Source: Kribbella pratensis
Lineage (GTDB): Bacteria; Actinomycetota; Actinomycetes; Propionibacteriales; Kribbellaceae
DNA: 64,000 nucleotides
Direction: 5' to 3'
Assembly (NCBI RefSeq): GCF_004366075.1
Contig: NZ_SODU01000001.1
Location: 1,054,001 to 1,118,000 of the forward strand
Within the stretch, counting starts at the first letter, position 1, and each line of letters starts with the position of its first letter. The position numbers and the translations under genes are program-made. This document shows positions 16,053-23,909 of the stretch, in pieces. A model generated the notes under the pieces. It did no database searches. It was not told the origin of the DNA and saw only the letters and a list, made by a program, of their open reading frames with translations.

Positions 16053-17054
16053 TCAACGGAGTATGCGGTGCTGATGCTCCGGCAGCACGCGTTCGGTCGC
16101 ACCGCGAATGCGGCAGCAGAAGATCAACGAGTCACGGAGCTCGACCTGACTCCTCCGCGCCTTCCGGTCCAGCGCACAGAGCTCGTCGATGCTCCGGACC
16201 GATGGAAAGGCGGCCCACATCTGGCGCAGGCTCATGTACCTACCCCTGTAGTACAGGTATGGCCGGGCCCGGACGGTCATCCACAGCTGCCAGTTGGACG
16301 CCAGGTAGCTGGAACCCGTGAAACCAAGATTCGGGTCGACGACGGTGGTCAGCAGCTCGACGTCGCCCCTCTTCTGGAGGAACTTCCGCACCCGTGCCAG
16401 CAAGTAGGACACCGCGTTGGGAGGTGCGCCGTCGAACGAGTACACCCGCGACACGTCCCAGACCGCCGCCTGCGGCACACCGAACTGCTGCACCACCTGG
16501 TCGGCCACACGCTTCCACTCCAGCGGGGACGCACTGCACAAAGTCAGCGGAGCACCGGTGTCCTTGTCGACCAGCGCGAAGTTGAGCGAGCCGCGCCGGG
16601 CGTTGCGTAGGTAGTGCAGGCTGTCGAAGACCCGGCCGGCGTCGTCTCCGATCTGCCGGAACTCGAGTTCCGACAGGGCGTACTCGCGCCGCGGAACCAG
16701 GTCTCGCACTGCCCACTGATCCTTGCGCAATCGCAAGGCGTTGCTGATGACAACGGACGCCGCCTCCCAGTAGCTGACGGCACCGGCGCCGTCCGCGTAG
16801 CAGGGCAGATGCAGGCGGGTCCGTACGGCGAGTTCGCGCCGGTCGACGCCGAAGAGACGGGCCAGCCGCAGCAGGCGGTCCACGGATTCTGTGACCGTGG
16901 GACCGCTGCGGGAATTGTTGGAGAATTTCTCGGACATGAATACGCGCGGCAATTCACGAATTGTCAGAGAATTGCCGCCGAGCTGATCCGGAACCAGATC
17001 GCCGGAAATGGCTTCGCACGCCGGACGGCTTGCTGCCAAGGCGGACTGAGGCAT
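16053..17054 (-). CDS. Mom-like GNAT-fold protein
   Basis: 333 aa. The region from about residue 185, VWDVSRVYSFDGAPPNAVSY, then the helix LLARVRKFLQKRG and the strand-turn VVDPNLGFTGSSYLASNW, matches the arrangement I know from Mom-like (phage Mu DNA modification) GNAT proteins: D-P-x-x-G-x-x-G-x-x-Y-x-A-x-N-W. DruA/DUF4338 proteins carry a related string. The N-terminal 100 residues are unusual. The ATG at 17054 is chosen because GGAAGG lies 6 nt upstream; an ATG two codons earlier touches that site. A GGCAATTC / GAATTGCC inverted repeat (16948-16976) lies inside the 5' coding part. Function is inferred by pattern only; a nucleobase acyltransferase is one possibility. Confidence 0.6.
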   Translation of the reverse strand: MPQSALAASRPACEAISGDLVPDQLGGNSLTIRELPRVFMSEKFSNNSRSGPTVTESVDRLLRLARLFGVDRRELAVRTRLHLPCYADGAGAVSYWEAASVVISNALRLRKDQWAVRDLVPRREYALSELEFRQIGDDAGRVFDSLHYLRNARRGSLNFALVDKDTGAPLTLCSASPLEWKRVADQVVQQFGVPQAAVWDVSRVYSFDGAPPNAVSYLLARVRKFLQKRGDVELLTTVVDPNLGFTGSSYLASNWQLWMTVRARPYLYYRGRYMSLRQMWAAFPSVRSIDELCALDRKARRSQVELRDSLIFCCRIRGATERVLPEHQHRILR

Positions 17055-17133
17055 GGTCATCCTTCCCCACTCGACTCGCCCGCCCCGCCCCCTGCGCGGC
17101 GGCTACGAGTCATTGGCGATTGTCCGCGCAGCC

Positions 17134-18867
17134 TCATTCCGTTGGCAAGATCATTTCTAAATATACCGGTTCGACGGTGTGCAAGGGATTGGGAATGGTG
17201 CCGGTTACTGGTATCGGTGGACGTGTGTCCAGGTCGGTGTAACCGAGTGTCAGGCGGTATCCGTTCAAGGGGTAACGCAGGAACGTTGGGCCGGTCAGCG
17301 CGGTGGCTGCCAGTCGGTCGGTGTATTCGGGGTGGTTTTCGGTGTAGCGGTGTACCTCGCCCCGAACTACACCCCAGAAGGTTTCCTCCGGGATGAGTCG
17401 GTGGGCGGCGAGAGGGTTGAGGACACCCAGGAGGAGGGCGTCTACGACGTACTGGCGGAGGATTGGCCACGGTTTGCGTGGGAGGACTCGCGCGTGGGAG
17501 TCGGGTTCGGGGCCGCGGGCAACTATGGGGTCGATGGAGAGGTTGATGTCGTCGACGAGGTCCTTGATGACGAGGCGAGTGGGGAGGCCGGTGGGTGAGC
17601 AGATGACGGCGAGGTTTTCACCGTGCGGGTTGACCGTGATGCCGTAGTGGTGGAGTAGGTGGAGCAGTGGCCGTAGCAGGGTGGAGAGGAAGTGGCCGAG
17701 CCAGGTTTCGGCGTCGACGCCGGCGCGGGCGATCGCGGCTGATGCGAAGCCGGGATGGAGTACGGCGGCCAGCGGCCACACGGTCTCGCCGTCTCGCAGG
17801 CGGGGGTCGATGGGGTCTCGCCAGATGACGCCCAGGGTCTCGGTCCATTGGTAGGGGATGCCGGTGTGGGTCGAGAGTTCGGGGTGCGGGACGGTGACCG
17901 AGGCAACCTCGCCCAACAACTCGGTGCCTAGGTCGCGGAAGGTCTGGTCGCGGGACCAGAGGCCGCGCAGCCATTGGGTGATCATCGGGGCCGCGAGGGT
18001 GCAATGCGACGGGATACCGCGGTAGACCGAGGTGTTCAGGATCTTCAGGGGAAGCTTGACCTGGTAGCGCGAAGGATTCGAGATGTTGACCATCGTGCGG
18101 ATCGACTGGGTCGGGAGGTACTCGTCGGGGCTCTCCCCCAGCACCACGATCTCCCCGGTGGCGAGCTCACGGGCCCATTGGGTGCGGACGACGTGGTCCA
18201 GTTGCCACGGGTGGCACGGGAGCCACACGTACGCGTCGGGGTCGTCCAGCCGTGCGCGGAACGCCTCGACGGTGGGAGGGTCCAGCTCTCTGGCGATGAC
18301 CGAGTGCTCCGAGAGCTCCGGCGTACCGCGGAACTCGGCGAGACCACGTCGTACGGCGAGCCAGACCAGGTGCAGCGGAGTACGCGCCTCTGGGGCGTAC
18401 AGCTCGCTGTCGGAGGCCGAGAAGCCCAGGCGGCCCTTGTTGGCGACCAGGAGCGGGTGCCCGGTCAGGTGCCCTTCCAGCCGACTGTGGTGCAGCTCTA
18501 GCAACTCAGAAGCGGGCACTGCCGTAGAGGCCATCCGTACGTCGGCCGCGAGCGTGCTCGTCAGCTCCGCGACGTACCCAGCCACAGTGGACCCGTCGAC
18601 CCCCAGTACGTCGGCAGCGTCGACGAAGAACCGGATCGGGTCGGTGGCGACCTCGCTCTCGTCGTTGCCGAGGATGCCGGCCGTGGTACGTCGGATCGAC
18701 GCCGGATCGACCCGCCAACTGCCGAAGCCACCGCGCGTCGCCTCGAACACGTAGGACACTGCCCCGAGGTCCAGCCGGTTGCCGGCGGGCTCCAGCAAAC
18801 CCTCCGTGCAGAACTGCGAGATGAGCTTCGCCAGCAGCTCCGCCGAGCACTCGGTCCAGACACTCAT
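17134..18867 (-). CDS. NRPS-independent siderophore synthetase (IucA/IucC family)
   Basis: 577 aa. IucA/IucC-family enzymes adenylate a carboxylate (citrate or succinyl-hydroxamate) and condense it with a hydroxamate amine. Family landmarks are LVANKGRLGFSASDSELYAP, WLPCHPWQLDH (ATP-binding His region), LPTQSIRTMVNISNPSRYQ, KLPLKILNTSVYRGIPS and the C-terminal FhuF-like region with HHYGITVNPHGENLAVI and LVIKDLVDDINLS. The ATG at 18867 overlaps the monooxygenase stop (ATGA). It is the last gene of the siderophore operon. It resembles DesD in layout, but a second synthetase lies in the same operon, so the product need not be a desferrioxamine. Confidence 0.9.
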   Translation of the reverse strand: MSVWTECSAELLAKLISQFCTEGLLEPAGNRLDLGAVSYVFEATRGGFGSWRVDPASIRRTTAGILGNDESEVATDPIRFFVDAADVLGVDGSTVAGYVAELTSTLAADVRMASTAVPASELLELHHSRLEGHLTGHPLLVANKGRLGFSASDSELYAPEARTPLHLVWLAVRRGLAEFRGTPELSEHSVIARELDPPTVEAFRARLDDPDAYVWLPCHPWQLDHVVRTQWARELATGEIVVLGESPDEYLPTQSIRTMVNISNPSRYQVKLPLKILNTSVYRGIPSHCTLAAPMITQWLRGLWSRDQTFRDLGTELLGEVASVTVPHPELSTHTGIPYQWTETLGVIWRDPIDPRLRDGETVWPLAAVLHPGFASAAIARAGVDAETWLGHFLSTLLRPLLHLLHHYGITVNPHGENLAVICSPTGLPTRLVIKDLVDDINLSIDPIVARGPEPDSHARVLPRKPWPILRQYVVDALLLGVLNPLAAHRLIPEETFWGVVRGEVHRYTENHPEYTDRLAATALTGPTFLRYPLNGYRLTLGYTDLDTRPPIPVTGTIPNPLHTVEPVYLEMILPTE

Positions 18868-20111
18868 CCGGGGATCGCAAACGTCGTGTACGCGGTGGAC
18901 TTGGGCAGCCGGAACACCTCTCGGCCGGCCACGCTGTTCAGGATCGTTGCGTTGCGGATCGCTCCGATGCCGAGGTCCGGTGCAGCGACGCCATGGCTGT
19001 GCAGGTCCGCGTTCGCGACGAAGATGCGCCCCTCCAGAGCGCCCCGCGCGCTGTGGTCGCGGTTGATCACCCATCGACCGGCAGCATCGTGCTCGATCTG
19101 TGATTGCAGCGACTCCAGGAACGGCAGTGGGCGGTTCCGGTACCCGGTCGCGGCGACGACGGCGCCTGTCAGGTGCTGGAAGGTCTTCCCGCTGTCCGCG
19201 TGCAGCATGGTGAGTTCCAGCCCGTCAGCGCGCGCCACCGCGGAGACGACAGCCACACCACACTGCAGTTCAACCGGCAGGTCCCGCGAGTACAGGACGT
19301 CGTGGATGTCGTCCAGCGTCTCCGACGAGATGCCCTTGTAGTGCCGCCACTGCTCCTTCACCAGCTTGTCGCGTACCGGCTCATCCAGTCCGTGGAAGTA
19401 GTCGACGTACGACGGGGTCGTCATCTCCAGCACCAGCTTGGAGTAGTCCAGCGGAGCGAACGACGGCGTACGGGTCAACCAAGACACAGCAGGACCGTTG
19501 GATCGCAGCAGGTCCAGAGCGCACTCAGCACCCGACTGTCCGGAGCCAACCACGGTCACCCGACCTGTGCGCAGTAGATCCTCCTTGCGGAAGAGGTAGT
19601 CCGCGGAGTGCGTGAATCGCTCAGCAGGCAGCCCTGCCAGCGCAGCAGGTACGAACGGCTCGGTGCCGACGCCGACCACCAGATGCCGAGCCTCGACCTG
19701 CTCAACGCTGTCACCACGCTCCACAGTCAGCTCGAACGACGAGCCGTTCCACACCACGTCCTGCACGTGGTGACCGAAGTGCAGTGAGTCCAGCTGGGCG
19801 GCACACCACCGCAGGTACGTTTCGTACTCCCTGCGCGTCGGATGGAACTTCTCCCGCACGTAGAACTGGTACAGCCGGTCGTTGTCCTTCAAATACGACA
19901 GAAACGACAGGTGATGCGCCGGCTCGACCAACGACACCAGATCCGCCAGGAACGACACCTGCAGCATTGCATCCTCGAACATCAGCCCGCGGTGCCAGGT
20001 GAACTCCGGCCGGCTGTCGAGCACAGCCAGCTGTACGTCGTCCACACCGTCCGCCAGTGCGGCCAGTCCGAGGTTGAACGGCCCGCAGCCGATCGCAATC
20101 ACGTCGTACAC
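18864..20111 (-). CDS. L-lysine/cadaverine N-hydroxylase (IucD/DesB-like flavin monooxygenase)
   Basis: 415 aa. It N-hydroxylates a terminal amine (cadaverine or lysine) using FAD, NADPH and O2, the first committed step to the hydroxamate. The FAD motif is IAIGCGPFNLGLAALA near the start. The family substrate region MLQVSFLADLVSLVEP and the NADPH motif VVGSGQSGAECALDLL are present, as are TRTPSFAPLDYSKLVLEM and the C-terminal FVANADLHSHGVAAPDLG. The GTG at 20111 has GGGAGG 5-7 nt upstream and overlaps the acyltransferase gene by 13 nt. The family also includes ornithine hydroxylases. The neighbouring decarboxylase argues for a diamine substrate. Confidence 0.92.
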   Translation of the reverse strand: MYDVIAIGCGPFNLGLAALADGVDDVQLAVLDSRPEFTWHRGLMFEDAMLQVSFLADLVSLVEPAHHLSFLSYLKDNDRLYQFYVREKFHPTRREYETYLRWCAAQLDSLHFGHHVQDVVWNGSSFELTVERGDSVEQVEARHLVVGVGTEPFVPAALAGLPAERFTHSADYLFRKEDLLRTGRVTVVGSGQSGAECALDLLRSNGPAVSWLTRTPSFAPLDYSKLVLEMTTPSYVDYFHGLDEPVRDKLVKEQWRHYKGISSETLDDIHDVLYSRDLPVELQCGVAVVSAVARADGLELTMLHADSGKTFQHLTGAVVAATGYRNRPLPFLESLQSQIEHDAAGRWVINRDHSARGALEGRIFVANADLHSHGVAAPDLGIGAIRNATILNSVAGREVFRLPKSTAYTTFAIPG

Positions 20112-20629
20112 GTCATGCCTCCCTGCACGGCCCGGGTACGGACCATCAGTAGTGCTGTCTTCTCGGGCAGCTGTAGCTCCCCGTGCTGGACGAATCCGGC
20201 CGCGGCGAACGCGCGGACGGAGGGGGTGTTCTCGATGTCCGGTTCGGCGACCACCTGCGCACAGGACGGCTCTGCGCGCAGCACCTCATCAGCGAGCCAG
20301 CGCAGCAGCTGCCGCCCGAGGCCCTGGCCGACGCGCGCGACCTCACCGATCGCCACGTGCACGCCCCGGTCCTCTTCGCCGTACGCGTAGTACCCCGCAA
20401 GGCGGTCGTGCCGGACCCGGTACAACTCGACGTACGCGAACTCCTCCGCCTCCGCCGCGACCAAGTAGGGCGTGGAGTGCTCCCCCGCAGCTTGTTGCTC
20501 GATCTCCTGCGCCCAGCGCTCCACAGACCAGCTCTGCTGCCACCAGCGCCGGACGTGTGGCTGCGACATCCACAGTGCGATGCGTGGGGCGTCTGACGGG
20601 CCCGCCGGCCGCAGCTCGAACGACGTCAC
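20099..20629 (-). CDS. N-hydroxy-amine acyltransferase (IucB/RhbD/DesC-like GNAT)
   Basis: 176 aa. It transfers an acetyl or succinyl group from CoA to the hydroxylamine to complete the hydroxamate. The acetyltransferase-8 type signature is visible: HVRRWWQQSWSVERW near residues 25-39, FAYVELYRVRHDRLAGYY, the CoA-binding turn VARVGQGLGRQLLRWL, and VAEPDIENTPSVRAFAAAGF. It starts with GTG at 20629, overlapping the synthetase stop by 4 nt. Acetyl versus succinyl specificity cannot be read from the sequence; a succinyl donor would point to desferrioxamine-like products and acetyl to arthrobactin- or schizokinen-like products. Confidence 0.9.
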   Translation of the reverse strand: MTSFELRPAGPSDAPRIALWMSQPHVRRWWQQSWSVERWAQEIEQQAAGEHSTPYLVAAEAEEFAYVELYRVRHDRLAGYYAYGEEDRGVHVAIGEVARVGQGLGRQLLRWLADEVLRAEPSCAQVVAEPDIENTPSVRAFAAAGFVQHGELQLPEKTALLMVRTRAVQGGMTCTT

Positions 20630-22242
20630 CGCAGCGGGTTAGGGATGTCGAGGTAGACGGACTGTGCGTCCAGTGGCGCGACTACCTCGTCTATGCCCCG
20701 CAGCCGGGTCAGCATGTTCGCCTTGCACGGCAGCATCTCCGCCTCGAGCCACCGCCGCGCCAGCCGATCGCCAGAAGGTCCAGCAGCCTTCAGCAGTGGC
20801 AGAGCGAGTGTCAGCCGCTCCCGCACCACACCGAGCAGCTCGTCCTCGTCGGCGACCCCGTCCGCCGCCAGACACCCCACCACGGCCAGCGCCTGGTTGT
20901 GCAGCAGGTAGTAGGTCAGCCGGTCGTCGACGATCGGGTCGTCCACCACCGCCAGCGTCGAGTCACGCAGGCCGGTGACCGCCAGCAGACTAGGCAGGTA
21001 CGACGACGCGAGGTAGTAGCCCTGGTTGTCGCGATAAGCGCCGCCCTTGATCCGCCCTGCCCCGTCCAGCCGCACCAGCGTGTTCTGCTGGTGCGCCTCG
21101 AGACCGATGCCCGTCTCGGCGTACAGGTGCAGCATCGGGATCAGCACGTTGTCGATGTACGCCGAAACCCACGCGACCGGATCCTCCGCCGCGAAGACAC
21201 TCAACCGACTCACACCGCCCGGACGCGGAGCGACGAGCCCCGCCAGGCAGGCGTAGCTGTTGACGTCCGCCGGGACCTCCCGCACAGCAACGTCGAGACC
21301 GGTCAACGTCGGTCCACCCTCGTCGAGCGCGACCCAAGCCGGGTCGCGAACGATGGTGAAGCGCGGGTGCGCGGTCGCCGTACCCGCGTTGTACGCCGCG
21401 TCGAGCAGTCGATTGATCTCCAGCCCGCGCCGCAGTTCCGTCGGTGTCGACTCCCGCCGCGAGTTCGTGATCCGCAGTCCGAGCGACAGCTTCAGCATCA
21501 CCGGCAGATCCGGATGGAACACGGTCCGCAGGCTGGACGTCGGGTACCACTGGGCGCCGCCAGGTCCCAGTGCCTTCACACGACCGGCAGAGATCAGCGA
21601 CGCGACCCGCGGACGCTCGGCCACCGCCGCCGCCTGCCACGGATGAGCCGGGATCAGCACCCGGTCCGACGACGGAGTGATGCCGGCCAGCGCGCCCATC
21701 AACTGCACAGCGTCCAGTCCCTGCAGCGAGGGCGCGCCGGCCACCTGGTCCGACGACACCAGTTCGGCGTCGGCTTCGAACCAGTGCACTGCGAAACGGC
21801 CGCCGAGCTCCGGCGAGTACGCCGCAAGCTCGTCACCGCTCAGTCCGTCCCGGCTCTTCGGCGCCGGGTGGTTCAGATGCCCGAACAGCAATGCCTGCTC
21901 GAGCTCCAGGAAGCGTCCCGGCCCCCGCCGGCCGTCTGCGAGCTCGACGAAGAGCGCGACGTTGCGCACTGATTCCGCCGTCCGCGCCGCCAGGTCGTCG
22001 ATCTCAGCCGGATCCGCGCCGACGGACAGCAACCGCACGAGTTCCTCGGGTACGGCGGGTACGCCGTCCACCTGTACGTCGGTGAACTGGTGCAACCCGG
22101 TCCGCGACGCGTGCGCCACCCGCGCCGTCACCGTCGAACCGCCGACCTCCAAGCTCAGCGCACCGACCGCGACCGGTACGGACGACTCCCGGGTGTAACA
22201 CCGCAGGATCGCGTTCAGATGAGCATCAGCCGCAAGAGTCAC
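20626..22242 (-). CDS. Second NRPS-independent siderophore synthetase (IucA/IucC family)
   Basis: 538 aa. Landmarks of the family are LFGHLNHPAPKSRDGLS, VLIPAHPWQAAAVAE, WYPTSSLRTVFHPDLPVMLK, LGLRITNSRRESTPTELRRG, GIGLEAHQQNTLV and the late RIKGGAYRDNQGYYLASSY. It differs clearly from the synthetase at 17134, which suggests a division of labour as in IucA/IucC or RhbC/RhbF, where one enzyme acts on citrate and the other on the mono-amide. The GTG at 22242 overlaps the decarboxylase stop (GTGA). Longer upstream readings lie inside the decarboxylase gene and are not real. Confidence 0.9.
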   Translation of the reverse strand: MTLAADAHLNAILRCYTRESSVPVAVGALSLEVGGSTVTARVAHASRTGLHQFTDVQVDGVPAVPEELVRLLSVGADPAEIDDLAARTAESVRNVALFVELADGRRGPGRFLELEQALLFGHLNHPAPKSRDGLSGDELAAYSPELGGRFAVHWFEADAELVSSDQVAGAPSLQGLDAVQLMGALAGITPSSDRVLIPAHPWQAAAVAERPRVASLISAGRVKALGPGGAQWYPTSSLRTVFHPDLPVMLKLSLGLRITNSRRESTPTELRRGLEINRLLDAAYNAGTATAHPRFTIVRDPAWVALDEGGPTLTGLDVAVREVPADVNSYACLAGLVAPRPGGVSRLSVFAAEDPVAWVSAYIDNVLIPMLHLYAETGIGLEAHQQNTLVRLDGAGRIKGGAYRDNQGYYLASSYLPSLLAVTGLRDSTLAVVDDPIVDDRLTYYLLHNQALAVVGCLAADGVADEDELLGVVRERLTLALPLLKAAGPSGDRLARRWLEAEMLPCKANMLTRLRGIDEVVAPLDAQSVYLDIPNPLR

Positions 22243-23735
22243 GCCGCTCCTTCGCCGGTCTGGACGTCGAGGCCGGTGGCCACGACCTGGTCGAGCAGGT
22301 CCTCGATGTCCGTCGCGGTGGCGTTCGGGTTCAGCAGCGTCAGCTTCAACGCGACCGCCGCCGGGCGGCCGCCGCGGGCCGGCAGCTTGGTCCGGCCGAT
22401 CAGCACCCGCCCCGACGTCAGCAACCGGCGCCGGACCTCGCCCTGGAGCGCGTCCAGTCCGGACGCGTCCAGGCCCTGCCCGGCGACCCGGAACAGCACC
22501 GTGGTCAGGGTCACCGGCGCCAGCAACTCGAGGTTGCTGTCGGCAACGACCCGGGCCGCGGCGGCGTGCGCGAGCTCGTGGCAGGTGTCGACCATCGTTC
22601 CCAGTCCGGCCCGTCCGTATGCCGTCAGCGTGGTGGCGACCTTGACCGCGTCCGGCCGGCGGGTGGTCTGCAGACTGCGGCCGAGCAGCCCGTCCAGCCC
22701 GGAGTCGATGTCGTCGGCCGGGTTCAGGTAGTCCACCGAGCGGTCGAACGCCGCGAACCGGCTCCGGTCCGCCACCAGCAGCACGCTGGTCGCGGCCGGC
22801 TGCCAGCCGATCTTGTGCAGGTCGAGCGTCACCGAGTCCGCCAGCGGCACGTCGGCGAGCAGCGGCGCCAGCCGGTCCGAGAACAGCGCCCCGAACCCGT
22901 ACGCCGCGTCGACGTGCAGCCAGACGCCGTACTGCCGGGCCAGCGCGGCGATCGGCGCGATCGGATCCACCGATCCGAAGTCCGTCGTACCCGCGGTCGC
23001 GATCACGGCCACCGGCGTACGGCCGGGCTTCGCGAGCTCGTCGGCGAGCAGGTCGGTCCGCATCCGGAAGTTCTCGTCGGAGGCGATCGTGATCGCGGCC
23101 TGCTCGCCGAGCCCGAGGGCGGCGCAGGCTCGCTGGACCGAGAAGTGGGCGAGTTCGGAGCAGAACACGACCGGCCGGTCGACGCCCTGCAGACCGTTCC
23201 GCCGTACGTCGACACCCGCGGCGGCGGCCGCGCTGTCGCGGGCGATGAGGATCGCGAGCAAGTTCGAGATCGAGCCGCCGGGCGTCAGTACGCCGTCCGC
23301 CAGCGGGCCGAATCCGGCGAGCGCTGCCAGCGCCCGCACGACCCACTGCTCGATCGCGAGCGTCGCGGGACCGGAGTCGTAGGTGTCCATCGAGGCATTC
23401 GACGCCGAGGCCAGCGCGTCTGCGTCGACCGCGACCTGCAGCACCGGCGGCTGCAGGTGCGCCGCGGCGTGCGGATGGCTCAGGTCGATCCCGTGCTCGT
23501 CGAGCAGCCCCGCGATCAGGTCGAGCGCGGCGGACTCCCCCACTCCGGTCGACGGCACCCGCGGCTCACCCAGCACCTCGGCAGCGCGCCGCAGTACCGC
23601 TCCCGGCGAACCGTGCGGCAACGGTCCGCGCTCACGGTCCGAGACCGTCGAGGCCAGCGGCCAGCGGGCGGCGAACGGATCGCGAACAGGTGCGGGCGGG
23701 GCTGTCACGGCGGACAGACGCGCGGGCTGCGACAT
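22239..23735 (-). CDS. PLP-dependent diamine-forming decarboxylase (DesA/RhbB-like)
   Basis: 498 aa. A group II PLP decarboxylase that would make cadaverine from lysine (DesA type) or diaminopropane from diaminobutyrate (RhbB type). The N-terminal HPHAAAHLQPP region, the VLTPGGSISNLLAILIARD cofactor loop, the aspartate strand WLHVDAAYGFGALF and the Schiff-base lysine in LDLHKIGWQPAAT are all present. The ATG at 23735 has GGGAGA about 7 nt upstream; a start at 23768 lies inside the iron-box region. It is the first gene of the operon. Lysine is the more likely substrate because no diaminobutyrate aminotransferase gene is present. Confidence 0.88.
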   Translation of the reverse strand: MSQPARLSAVTAPPAPVRDPFAARWPLASTVSDRERGPLPHGSPGAVLRRAAEVLGEPRVPSTGVGESAALDLIAGLLDEHGIDLSHPHAAAHLQPPVLQVAVDADALASASNASMDTYDSGPATLAIEQWVVRALAALAGFGPLADGVLTPGGSISNLLAILIARDSAAAAAGVDVRRNGLQGVDRPVVFCSELAHFSVQRACAALGLGEQAAITIASDENFRMRTDLLADELAKPGRTPVAVIATAGTTDFGSVDPIAPIAALARQYGVWLHVDAAYGFGALFSDRLAPLLADVPLADSVTLDLHKIGWQPAATSVLLVADRSRFAAFDRSVDYLNPADDIDSGLDGLLGRSLQTTRRPDAVKVATTLTAYGRAGLGTMVDTCHELAHAAAARVVADSNLELLAPVTLTTVLFRVAGQGLDASGLDALQGEVRRRLLTSGRVLIGRTKLPARGGRPAAVALKLTLLNPNATATDIEDLLDQVVATGLDVQTGEGAA

Positions 23736-23758
23736 CCAGATCTCCCGGGAAGTTGTCG

Positions 23759-23776
23759 AGTAAGGCAACCCTTACT
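23759..23776. promoter_or_regulatory. Iron-box-like palindrome (IdeR/DmdR1 type), site 1
   Basis: AGTAAGG-CAAC-CCTTACT is a perfect 7-bp-arm inverted repeat, 24 bp before the decarboxylase start. It abuts site 2. The core resembles the IdeR/DtxR half-site pattern (TAGG...CCTA) with one change per arm. Repression of the siderophore operon by iron is inferred. Confidence 0.6.
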
Positions 23777-23793
23777 AAGGCAGACCTAACCTT
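23776..23793. promoter_or_regulatory. Iron-box-like palindrome (IdeR/DmdR1 type), site 2
   Basis: Read on the minus strand the site is AAGGTTAGGTCTGCCTTA, matching the established iron-box consensus TTAGGTTAGGCTAACCTAA at most positions, best in the left half (AGGTTAGG). It overlaps the end of site 1, giving a tandem array of the sort bound by two repressor dimers. Confidence 0.65.
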
Positions 23794-23909
23794 TGTCCGC
23801 CTCACCCACCGTGTCAACTCGACCACGTCCGAAGTGGCAATCCTCACGACCCACGCAACCACCACACCCCCTCCGGCATCTCACGAACAAGGGTCGAAGG
23901 GGGACGGAC

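Noticed and set aside
20626-23346. 906-residue synthetase
   Set aside because: The extension overlaps the decarboxylase gene in another frame; the true start is the GTG at 22242.
17134-23735. Siderophore operon named as desABCD (desferrioxamine)
   Set aside because: The extra synthetase gene does not fit the four-gene desferrioxamine set; product left open.
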